Assembly (NCBI GenBank): GCA_030762895.1
Contig: CM061070.1
Location: 105,983,054 to 106,047,053, forward strand
Source of the DNA: Sophora flavescens
Lineage: Eukaryota > Streptophyta > Magnoliopsida > Fabales > Fabaceae
Length of the DNA: 64,000 bases
Direction of reading: 5' to 3'
Made by a program: the position numbers and the translations under genes. This document shows positions 11,640-21,165 of the stretch, in pieces (the first letter of the stretch is position 1; each line of letters begins with the position of its first letter). Below the pieces are notes generated by a model. The model did no database searches, was not told where the DNA came from, and worked only from the letters and a program-made list of their open reading frames with translations.

Positions 11640-11936
11640 AGCAACTTATACCAATCAGATCTGCGCGCGTTCGCGAGGCGAGACATGTCTCGCGAGGCGA
11701 ATGTTAAAAATCTGCATTCAGAGAATTGAACTCTCGCGAGGCGAGAGTTTCTTCGCGACGCGAGACCGAAAGGTTTTTCTTTAATACGCCCGTGAGGAGC
11801 ATCAGGGCCTGGGCGTGATGGCTTCTGTTTCCAGACTCGCGAGGCGATACATGGGTTCGCGAGGCGAACCAGAAAGGCTTGCATTTTCTCCAACAGTCAA
11901 CTTTCAGGGTCGCGGGGCGAATCCAGGCTCGCGGGG
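11640..11936. repeat. GC-rich palindromic minisatellite in LTR of A (GCGAGGCGA type)
   Basis: Repeated TCGCGAGGCGA / TTCGCGAGGCGAACC units form short palindromes around CGCG, interspersed with unique sequence. The cluster at 7,755–8,015 in the other LTR is one unit shorter. Element B inserted into one of these units. Confidence 0.75.
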
Positions 11937-12164
11937 TGATGAGTGTGATTTCACCTCGTTTTTCATGTACATTTCTGCATGCATTTGCATATAGTTAGGC
12001 CAATTTAGTGTTGATTTTGTATAGTTTTTCCTTTGGAACGGATGAGGTGGTTTCTGGTGTTGTTTTGCAGGATTTAATGGAAAAATGCCCAGAAATCAGC
12101 CTTGGTGGAGCTTGGATGAAAAAAGAGATTAGAAGTGAAGATTATGAGCCAAGCAGAGAGTATC

Positions 12165-12420
12165 ACGGCCTGGCCGTGATGGCCCTCACTACGTGAGTGA
12201 GGAAGCGAAGAGTGAAGAAAGATTGAGCCAAAAGTCGAAGTCGTCACGGCCTGGCCGTGATGGCTATCACGGCCGTGACTCGCTAGTGGGAAAAGTCGAA
12301 ACGATCACGGCCTAGCCGTGATGGATATCACTACCGTGATGAATAAGTGAATGAAGAGGCGCCAAGTCGGAGACCATCACGGCCGGCCGTGATGGCTGTC
12401 ACGGCCGTGACGGGCGACGG
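12165..12420. repeat. GC-rich palindromic minisatellite in LTR of B (TCACGGCCGTGA type)
   Basis: Repeated ATCACGGCCTGGCCGTGATG and TCACGGCCGTGA palindromes, interspersed with spacer. The matching block at 16,005–16,255 differs in unit number and internal deletions, while flanking LTR sequence is nearly identical. The block lies immediately upstream of the TATA-like box. Confidence 0.8.
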
Positions 12421-12423
12421 ACC

Positions 12424-12431
12424 TATAAATA
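12424..12431 (+). promoter_or_regulatory. TATA-like box of element B LTR promoter
   Basis: TATAAATA directly after the palindromic block, preserved at 16,265–16,272 in the 3' LTR. It is the best candidate for the LTR promoter, with transcription running toward the ORF. This is inferred from sequence only. Confidence 0.5.
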
Positions 12432-13337
12432 AATAAAAGCACAAGAGACAGAAAAAGAGAGTAACTTCTAACCTAAAAATCTGCACCTTGGGAGGCGGCC
12501 GAGGCTGGTGGTCTGGAGAGGGTTTCTACCCAAAAAGGGGGCGTTTTCTCTGCTCTTGGATGGAGAGAAGATTGGAGGAAGCTTGTCTATGAGTGTTCTT
12601 CATCCCTTCTCTTTTTCCTTTTTGTATTTCCTTATCATGAGTAGTTAAATCCCCATTGTTGGGGTTAGATGTAACTTTTCTAAACTTGTGTAATTGATTT
12701 GGTATTTTAATACAAGTTTCTATTTCGTATGAGTATGTGATTCTGTGTTTAATGCTTTCCTTGGATTAGCTACCCATAGGAATGATTTGTTGCTTTGATA
12801 GATGACTGGAAGGTTGGTATTAAGGCATGCTCATGAATCATATGCCAAGTAGGTCAAGAATCTAGACATAGGTGTTGGCTGCTTGCAATCTTATAAGTCT
12901 TAACTTAATGCAAGATCTCAGGTTATTCCACCTAAGACATTAGGGTTTAATTTGGGGTTTTAGGCTCAATGCACCTAAGACATTAGGCTTGAGTAATTTA
13001 GAAAAGGCTTGATTGGCATAATTGAATTAGGACTTGTGTTAGAAGCCATTTCATTGCAACTAAGGGAGGATTAGTGTAGTCTAACCCTGACAATTCTAGC
13101 CACATCCCTGTTTGCATACCAAGTGTTTGTTAAAAATTCTAAAAGACCAAAAACATTTTATTTTCTGTTTAATCCCTCACACTTTAGTTTAGTCTAGATA
13201 GTTGTTAAATTTGCGAATTGGTAATTGACAACCAATCCCTGTGGATACGATAACCGGTCTCACCGTTTTATTACTTGTTTGCGACGAGGTGCACTTGCCT
13301 TTAATTATATTTCTAAAAATACACCGCATCAAGTTTT

Positions 13338-13355
13338 TGGCGCCGTTGCCGGGGA
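13338..13355 (+). promoter_or_regulatory. Element B primer-binding site (tRNA-Asp type)
   Basis: TGGCGCCGTTGCCGGGGA six bases after the LTR end. It is identical to the site in element A. Confidence 0.88.
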
Positions 13356-13495
13356 TTGGCTTTGTCAATATCAGTAGTAACAAATGAGACAACTAGTTTA
13401 GACATTTTTTTTTATTGTCTGTGTATATTTGATATTTTTCTGTATATATTTGAATTTTTTGTTTTGAATTCTGTTTTGTAAGGTGGACAAAAGTC

Positions 13496-14149
13496 ATGGA
13501 AAATTTTTATTGTCCACCTGATAAGGAAGCTTCCAGTCATGTTTTGGAGGACAACTTGTGGTGGGATGGCGATATAAATTTGGGAGAATTCTTCGAGGAG
13601 TTTTCTCTATCTCATAACATCCCATCACGAGTCGATCCTATGACTGGTGAGCTTATATATGTATACTCCAAGGAGGATTGGGAAACCTTTTGGGCATATT
13701 TACCACCTCCACCACCATGTATGATTCCCATAGAGCCACATGAGAAAAATCTGGTTCTGGGAATGGATGAAATTGAAAATGAAGTGGTGGTGGTGAGTGA
13801 ACCACAACAAGAGGAATTACCTTCCAAAAATCCTTGGGAAACAACAAGTGAGGAGGCAGGGCATCTAGATAGCACTCCTTCCACCATGCATGTTGAGCAA
13901 TCTGATTTTACTGCACTAGATAAATATGTTGGCTTGCATGCATGTGTGGAAATTGGTAAGTTAACCCCTCCCACTTGTCTGTCACACTTCCTCTTGACAA
14001 TTCCATTTGACCCGAGAGGAAGTGAATTTATAATTGTAAAGGTCAATGGAATTTCCACCCAATGGCTGGGTGGAATTGAAAATAAAGTTATTTTACTGTT
14101 ACAATCACCATCCCAATTTCCATTTGATCCGGGAGGAGGATTCAGGTGA
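13496..14149 (+). CDS. Element B orphan ORF, 217 aa, unknown function
   Basis: An uninterrupted frame about 140 bp after the PBS, where gag would be. It begins MENFYCPPDKEASSHVLED, has PPPPP near residue 70 and ends in FPFDPGGG. It is collinear with the 221 aa ORF in element A, and many stretches are identical (for example FFEEFSLSHNIPSRVDPMTG). The only length difference is four codons, in frame. About 20 bp after the stop comes AGTCAAGCTAGTGACGTTAA and then GGGAGGCAACCCA, a signature seen downstream of early coding regions in Athila-like elements. No known domain is visible. It could be an element-encoded accessory protein or a diverged gag remnant. Confidence 0.6.
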   Translation: MENFYCPPDKEASSHVLEDNLWWDGDINLGEFFEEFSLSHNIPSRVDPMTGELIYVYSKEDWETFWAYLPPPPPCMIPIEPHEKNLVLGMDEIENEVVVVSEPQQEELPSKNPWETTSEEAGHLDSTPSTMHVEQSDFTALDKYVGLHACVEIGKLTPPTCLSHFLLTIPFDPRGSEFIIVKVNGISTQWLGGIENKVILLLQSPSQFPFDPGGGFR

Positions 14150-15784
14150 TGCTTCTTAATAAGTCAAGCTAGTGACGTTAAAGAAGCGCTTATTGGGAGG
14201 CAACCCAACTTTTCTTAACCCTTCTCTTTAGTTAATTTTGTTTTTGCTTTAACCTCTTGAATAATTTGAGAAGCTCAAGAGGTTTGTTAATAATGTTGTT
14301 AAGTGTCTTCAGATTTTAAATAAAGGAAGGAGAAAAAGAGCAGGGAGAAACAGAGCCAAAAAGCATGTAAGCCAACACCCGCTACCGCCTCGGTAAGTCG
14401 TTCCAATTTTTTTTTTTTTTTTGCTTTATTTTATTTTTCTCTCCTCTCCAACTTGATTGTTTACATTGGGGACAATGTAAATCTTTAAGCTTGGGGTAGG
14501 GGTATTTTGCATATGTTCATATCTTGCATTGTAAATGTTGCATTCATATAGGTTTAGTCTTGCATGATCACATGAATTGATTGCCCCTACTTAGATTGAG
14601 CATCTGATTGTGAGAGCTAAGTGCCAATAATTTGTGATAGTGAATTGTTGAACCCAATTGTTTATTCTTGTGATATGGCTGCAAATGAATATGCTTGAGA
14701 TGATTTCGGATAGTTGATGATTAGCATATGTTTCTTTAGACTTGTGTTTCTCACTGGTTCTTGAACTGATAAATGTGAGCTTTTGAGCCATTAGGGGGTA
14801 CTCACTAAATCTGCCCCCATTCTTTGTGTAGAGTGTTATTCCTCTTGGTTTGTTTTCTCTAGAACTTGACTTAAAACCATTTTGAAGCTTAGAAAATTTT
14901 TGGAAACATTTTTGAAAATGATTGAGGCAATAGGTATTTTTCTGGCCTTCTGAGCTTTGAATGTGTAAATGCTACCCTTAGTTGCCCAATTTTGAGCCAA
15001 AATGAATAAAATGCTTTTCTTGGTACCCTGAAAAATTTTGATACATATACTTGATAAGGGACCTTCTAAAGTATCACAAAAAGAGTGAAAAAGGTAGTTG
15101 AAAGTTTGGGATGAAAGAATCAGTAAAAAAAAAAAAAAAAATTCTCCCCTTCTCCAAATAAAAAGAAAAAAAAAGAAAAGAAAAATAAATAGAGAAGGGG
15201 ATGACAAAAAATAATAAAAAGAAAAAGAAAGAAAAGAAGGGTGGAAAAATGTATTGAAAACCCAAGAAGGTATTTTAGAAGGTTTCTTGTGTTGAAATGT
15301 TTGATACTTGGTTTAGCCTTTTGAAATATCCCTTTCTTGTTATTCCCACCTAAAGATTAATCCCATGGCCACGTTACAACCAAATAAAGACCTCTTGATT
15401 CTTAAGTGTTTTTCATAAATATAGTGGAGATTTGGTTGATAGTCAAGCATATGGTAGGAATCATTCCTTGAGGAAAATGGAGCGAATTGTTATATATACT
15501 TGAACACTTGAGTGAGTGAGGCAAGAAAGAGAGCCAAGCAGATAAACAAGCTTGGGGTGAGCTTCAAGTGAGCAAGAGTGCCCGAATCAGTGAGAATGTG
15601 AGTCTAGGAAACTTAAGCCTCTAATTGGACTTTAATTGATTGTCTCTTGCTGAATTGTTTGAATTGCCTGTTACTTGGATCATTTTACTCGGGTTCTTAG
15701 TTCACTATCCATGCTTTGACTGTTTATCTCTTCTGGCCTTAGTTTTTGCTTGAGGACAAGCAAAGTCTTAAGCTTGGGGTGATT
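14150..15784 (+). other. Element B, internal 3' region, non-coding
   Basis: No ORF of substance. The GGGAGGCAACCCA signature lies at about 14,195. Poly-A and poly-T tracts occur at 14,408 and 15,125, and the polypurine tract is at the end. It matches the inverted internal region of element A. Confidence 0.6.
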
Positions 15785-17162
15785 TGATGAGTGTGATTTC
15801 ACCTCGTTTTTCATGTACATTTCTGCATGCATTTGCATATAGTTAGGCCAATTTAGTGTTGATTTTGTATAGTTTTTCCTTTGGAACGGATGAGGTGGTT
15901 TCTGGTGTTGTTTTGCAGGATTTAATGGAAAAATGCCCAGAAATCAGCCTTGGTGGAGCTTGGATGAAAAAAGAGATTAAAAGTGAAGATTATGAGCCAA
16001 GTAGAGTATCACGGCCTGGCGTGATGGCCCTCACGGCCGTGAGGGAGCAAAGAGTCAAGAAAGATTGAGCCAAAAGTCGGAAGTTGTCACGGCCGCCGTG
16101 ATGGCTATCACCGCCGTGACCGCTAGTGGGAAAAGTCGAAACGATCACGGCCTAGCCGTGATGGATATCACGGCCGTGATGAATAAGTGAATGAAGAGGC
16201 GCCCAAGTCGGAGACCATCACGGCTGGCCGTGATGGCTGTCACGGCCGTGACGGGCGACGGACCTATAAATAACAAAGACAAGAGACAGAAAAAGAGAGT
16301 AACTTCTAACCTAAAAATCTGCACCGGGAGGCAGGTGAGGCTGGTGGTGGAGAGGGTTTCTACCCAAAAAGGGGCGTTTTCTGCTCTTGGATGGAGAGAA
16401 GATTGGAGGAAGCTTGTCTATGAGTGTTCTTCATCCCTTCTCTTTTTCCTTTTTGTATTTCCTTATCATGAGTAGTTAAATCCCCATTGTTGGGGTTAGA
16501 TGTAACTTTTCTGAACTTGTGTAATTGATTTGGTATTTTAATACAAGTTTCTATTTCGTATGAGTATGTGATTCTGTGTTTAATGCTTTCCTTGGATTAG
16601 CTACCCATAGGAATGATTTGTTGCTTTGATAGATGACTGGAAGGTTGGTATTAAGGCATGCTCATGAATCATATGCCAAGTAGGTCAAGAATCTAGACAT
16701 AGGTGTTGGCTGCTTGCAATCTTATAAGTCTTAACTTAATGCAAGATCTCAGGTTATTCCACCTAAGACATTAGGGTTTAATTTGGGGTTTTAGGCTCAA
16801 TGCACCTAAGACATTAGGCTTGAGTAATTTAGAAAAGGCTTGATTGGCATAATTGAATTAGGACTTGTGTTAGAAGCCATTTCATTGCAACTAAGGGAGG
16901 ATTAGTGTAGTCTAACCCTGACAATTCTAGCCACATCCCTGTTTGCATACCAAGTGTTTGTTAAAAATTCTAAAAGACCAAAAACATTTTATTTTCTGTT
17001 TAATCCCTCACACTTTAGTTTAGTCTAGATAGTTGTTAAATTTGCGAATTGGTAATTGACAACCAATCCCTGTGGATACGATAACCGGTCTCACCGTTTT
17101 ATTACTTGTTTGCGACGAGGTGCACTTGCCTTTAATTATATTTCTAAAAATACACCGCATCA
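15785..17162 (+). repeat. Element B, 3' LTR
   Basis: 1,378 bp, preceded by AAGCTTGGGGTGATT. Differences from the 5' LTR are concentrated in the palindromic block at 16,005–16,255 and a GC-rich patch near 16,325. Confidence 0.9.
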
Positions 17163-17407
17163 CGGGGCGAATCTCCAGAATTCTGCTTGGCTCAATTTCT
17201 TCTCTTTTCAGGCTCTATTTCATCCAAGCATCCATCAAGGCTAATTCTGAGCATTTTTCCATTGAATTCCTGCAAAACAACACCAAAACCACCTTATCTG
17301 TTCCAAAGGAAAAACTAACCAAAATCAAACTAAAATGGCCTAACTTATATGCAAATGCATGCAGAAATGTACATGGAAAATGAGGTGAAATCACACTCAT
17401 CAGTTAC

Positions 17408-20262
17408 TAAGTCCAACTGTACTTTCAACACGGTTGAATCAACTTTTGATTTTTTTGAAATTCTTTTCCAAGGTAGAAATTTATTATAAAATCCTTAAAT
17501 AATAAAAACTTATTTTTCACAAACCAATGAGTCACTTGAGGTTTAATTTTCTCAAAATATGCACTGCCGTTTCAAAATACTTGCCGTCTGCACTTTTCCA
17601 AATTTGCCGTCAAATATTATTTTTAAGGCTTTTAATCCAAAAACTTAACTTTTTCCACTTAATTAATTTTCTAAAATCATGATTAACTTATTTTCACCAA
17701 TTAATTTCATAAAAGAATATTTTGTAATATTCCGGGTTTCTTACGTAAAAATTAGCAATGCTAAAATATTTTTACGGTTTCGCGCTCATTGTGACTCATA
17801 ATTCACTTTTTCAGAAATAAATTATGAAAATAATAATATTTTCCAAAACTCCTTATTTTCTCAAAATAAATTCCCTTTAATATTACATATCAATATTTTG
17901 CCGTTAAAACATTGAATATAATTTGCGAAGCTTCTTATTAAAGCTTTTATCCGACTTACTTAATTGTGCACTGACCACTGTCAGGCTTCTCACATATCAA
18001 CCAACAGTTATATCACAGATATTTCCCAGGCAGATCATGCATCACAATAGCATAATATAATTGCAGATAAACAATTAACACAATTAAAACCACACAGATA
18101 CAAATAACACAACAATAAACAACATAAATAAATACTAACAAACAAATAATTACAAACAACCACGGAATAGCATATAGCCATTGAATAAATCCTCCGGTGT
18201 TCCCCTCGTACCTCTTGAAGACTTTTTTGGTGAACTTACAGATTCCTTCGGATTTTCGGTTACCTCGTAAACATCGTACTCAACTAACCTTCAACCATTA
18301 CAACCAAATAGTTACAAATCAAGAAACTAAAACATTCTAAACCCTAATACATAGTCACGACCTCTAGGATTTTTGAATGACTACAATTTCTAATCATGAT
18401 TAAGTCATGGATTAATGATCCTTGTTTGACCTAAATCATAGATTAGTGCTTAAACAACTAAGTTTCAAACTCAAAACTTCCTAACTCTTTTATACAAGGA
18501 TTCGGCCTCAATATGTTCATAGGGCTAGGGTTCTTAGTTTAATAAACCAACTTGGATTTATTAAGCATACATACTAATAACTTGATTAACAAGATCATTT
18601 ATGAAAACTATGAACAAAACTCAACAAATCTATCCCACCTAGGGTTTCGGCCAACAAAGAGATTTTTGAGTAAGATTTTCATTTTAAGAAACCATCATAG
18701 ATTAGAGTGTGAAGACATACATGCCATATGGAATACATGATCATATATGACAACACATGAATAAAACTCTACCAACCCTAATTTGCTAGATTCGGCCAAG
18801 GCTAGATTTTTAGGAAAGAAATTTTTGATTACATCATGCTCTTGGATTTAGATAATATGCATGATATCAAGAAGATAGAAAGTAGTTTCATCATCATTAG
18901 ATTTTTTCTAGAATTTATTATGACTTTTCAAAGTTCTAGGGTTAGAAACTTTAAAGTGATGAACAACTATGATATAAGCCTTGAATCAAGAAACTTGCTA
19001 AAGAACATAGGTATGATTAAGAATGAAGATTTGAATTTACCTCTTGAAGATCAATGACAAAGGAAATCCAAGAACTTGTTTTACAAACTTAACACTAAGA
19101 GACTTATGAACTTTAGGGTTTTGGAAACAAATGGCAAAAGAAACTAAGTGAAAAGTGAGAGTATGGTATTTATAGAGATAGTGGCGCCATCTTGGGAAGG
19201 ATCTAGAATTGATGAGTTGTCTTGCTAAAAGGATTCAAATGCAATTAAGTTCTAAGGACCAATTTGCAAAGATTCCAAAAGTTGAAGGACTAGTTTGCAA
19301 ATTGTCAATAAAGTGTCATGATGATGATTTTGCCACATTTAATGCAAGCTTATCTTGACCAAAGTTGGCTGATTTTTGAGTCAAAGATATGTTAAGACAA
19401 TTCAAGAATATTTGAGCAGATTATAGAAGCTTGAAGAACAAAGTGGAAGGATGTAGAACATTCTAGAGTTTTCTTGACTCATCCAACAACAATGAGGGCA
19501 GCCATCAATCCTTATGGGCTTGCGCATGGTCTGGGTTAGTTTGGGCTTTGTTTCATTTTTGTGGGGCCCACTTGAAGATTTAAACATTAGGCTTGACATA
19601 AGAAACTTGTATAGTTTCAAATAGGCTTTATGGAATCAATTCATGAACTAGGAAATTTTGGGCTTCTAAGCCACGACCATTTGAGATCGGGAACAAGGAT
19701 TCTAGCCCAATTCACTTGAAAAAAACTTAGAAACTAATTTGGGGACAAAAGGGTAATTAACAGAAAGTTCAGGGGCTTAAACGTAAAATTCCTAAATTTT
19801 CACTTTAACCTTGAAAAACCTTCTAGACTTAAAAATATGATTCATTCCCTTGAATCATCTCAAAATCCTAAGACAAACCCTCCATCGGCTCTTAGAAACT
19901 CCAAAATTCCCTCCGTTGTCTACCCGATTACGTGTTCCGCCCGTAATACGTAAATTATTTTATTTTTTCTGAAAAAAATTCTAAAAATACAGAATTGTAG
20001 AAAATAAAATACTAAACTTAAGTCTTTCATTCACGAATTAAAATTAGGTCTTTTGAGCAGTATTATTATACTGTCAATGGAATTCGCGGGCCGGGTTTCA
20101 CCTGACTTTCCAACCTAAATTTTAATCGTAGCTTCCTACGGTCAAGTAGGATTGAGTGGTAAACTCCGTTTATTTAAAATAATTTTCTAAAACTCAAATA
20201 AATTTATAAACATATTTATATGTATTACTGTTATTTAAAACAGTAAAATACAGGGTGTTACA
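17408..20262 (-). other. Right-hand part of insertion G, non-coding
   Basis: AT-rich sequence between the end of nested element A and the G terminus. It contains only short chance ORFs. The last 200 bp (CGCGGGCCGGGTTTCACCTG, then CAGGGTGTTACA) look like the start of a gypsy LTR read on the minus strand. I see no PBS, polypurine tract or pol motif. Confidence 0.5.
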
Positions 20263-20267
20263 CTATA

Positions 20268-20477
20268 TGCTTAACTAAAAACCCAATTCGGCATTCTAAG
20301 GCTAAGCATATTGAAATCAAACATCATTTTATTAGGGATTATGTTCAGAAAGGCATCTTTGATATCAAGTTTGTTAAAACTGAAAATCAATGGGCTGATA
20401 TTTTCACTAAACCCCTCGCGGAACAAAGGTTTTTATTTATTAGAGATAATCTAAACATGCATTGCATTGTTGAATAA
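20268..20477 (+). pseudogene. Copia RNase H fragment, 3' part and polyprotein end
   Basis: The RNase H frame continues directly from 5,223 with CLTKNPIRHSKAKHIEIKHH and then DIFTKPLAEQRF, and ends at a TAA (20,475–20,477). These are the conserved C-terminal blocks of copia RNase H. The 3' untranslated region to 20,948 ends with the polypurine tract AAAATGGGGAGATTG. Confidence 0.88.
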
Positions 20478-21165
20478 CATGTCTGAATGTTAACCTGTCT
20501 GTGCTTTATCACCTGTCTATGGTGAATCTATCTTTACTCCTATATACATGTTCTTTTAACTAAGCATTAGTTCAGGGGGAGTGATGATACAATAGTTTAA
20601 GTGGGGTATGTCCCATAAATAAAACTTGATAACCCTTTTTGATGTTGACAAAAGGGGGAGAAACGAGAATTGAAAAATGTGATAGAAATGTGTTATAGAA
20701 GAACGGGAGAATGAATATGATATGATCTTAGATAATACATGGACAAGAGTATGTTCTGATAGTTGCTATAATTGCTCATATAAATCTTAACTAAGATTGC
20801 TCTGATAATAATTTCCAAGTAAAACAAGTCAAAGTTATGTGTGACTAAGAAAATTTCAACCTGTATGTTATATGTTATTTTCTTTGTTGATATTTTTTGA
20901 GGTTCATTAAATCATCTCAATGTTTGTCATCATCAAAAATGGGGAGATTGTTAAGTCTCTAAAATGTCCGATGTGCATTTCCCTAAGTTTTGATGAGAAC
21001 TAAACATTGGTTGATGATTTAATTAACCTTCATATTGGTTGCTAACCTGTCTATCTAGTGTGCAGATTAAAACTGTAAGAATCACACGTCCAATAAAGTG
21101 ATAAAAGGGGGCGTCCAATAAAGTGATACAAGCGCTCGTCCAATAAAGTAACAGAAGCGCTCGGC

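Larger units (their letters stand above)
11937..13331 (+). repeat. Element B, 5' LTR
   Basis: 1,395 bp. It contains a GC-rich palindromic block (12,160–12,420), a TATA-like box at 12,424 and a long unique 3' half matching the 3' LTR closely. Confidence 0.9.
11937..17162 (+). mobile_element. Element B: non-autonomous Athila-like LTR retrotransposon nested in A
   Basis: 5,226 bp, TGATGAGTGTG…ACCGCATCA, with target duplication CGGGG (11,932–11,936 and 17,163–17,167). The LTRs are 11,937–13,331 and 15,785–17,162. PBS and polypurine tract (AAGCTTGGGGTGATT) are intact. It belongs to the same family as A but to another sub-group: the GC-rich LTR repeats differ and the orientation is opposite. It has no pol domains; the only ORF is 13,496–14,149. 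LTR similarity is very high outside the GC-rich repeats, so insertion is recent relative to its surroundings. Confidence 0.9.
6847..17402 (-). mobile_element. Element A: non-autonomous Athila-like LTR retrotransposon (interrupted by B)
   Basis: Read on the minus strand the element begins TGATGAGTGTGATTTCACC and ends ACGCATCA. The 5 bp target duplication is GTTAC (6,842–6,846 and 17,403–17,407). Without element B its length is about 5.3 kb. The two LTRs are nearly identical apart from a 19 bp extra GCGAGGCGA-type unit in the right LTR, so the insertion is fairly young. The PBS TGGCGCCGTTGCCGGGGA is the tRNA-Asp type typical of Athila-lineage Ty3/gypsy elements. No protease, RT, RNase H or integrase is present. 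The only long ORF lies in the gag position (9,945–10,610). Mobility would need enzymes from an autonomous relative. Confidence 0.85.
10754..17402 (-). repeat. Element A, 5' LTR, split by element B
   Basis: The LTR covers 10,754–11,936 and 17,168–17,402 (about 1,418 bp). Element B and its CGGGG duplication interrupt it inside the GC-rich palindromic units. It matches the left LTR almost base for base. Confidence 0.85.
5224..20262 (-). mobile_element. Insertion G: gypsy-type LTR sequence (probable solo LTR) inside the copia RNase H
   Basis: Read on the minus strand, the element starts TGTAACACCCTG (20,262) and ends GGATGTCGCA (5,224). It is flanked by a perfect 5 bp target duplication CTATA (5,219–5,223 and 20,263–20,267), and the coding frame of the copia RNase H resumes exactly after it. 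Without nested element A it is about 4.5 kb. I see no second copy of its ends, no PBS and no pol, so a solo LTR or long non-autonomous unit fits best. The TGTAACACCC start suggests the chromovirus (Tekay-like) group, but that is an inference. Confidence 0.6.

Noticed and set aside
10754..11936. Treating A and B as one element with three LTRs
   Set aside because: Orientation is opposite, each has its own PBS and polypurine tract, and both have separate perfect target duplications.
13612..14058. 148 aa minus-strand ORF opposite the element B ORF
   Set aside because: It is a shadow of the 217 aa ORF. Only the plus-strand frame is collinear with the ORF of element A.
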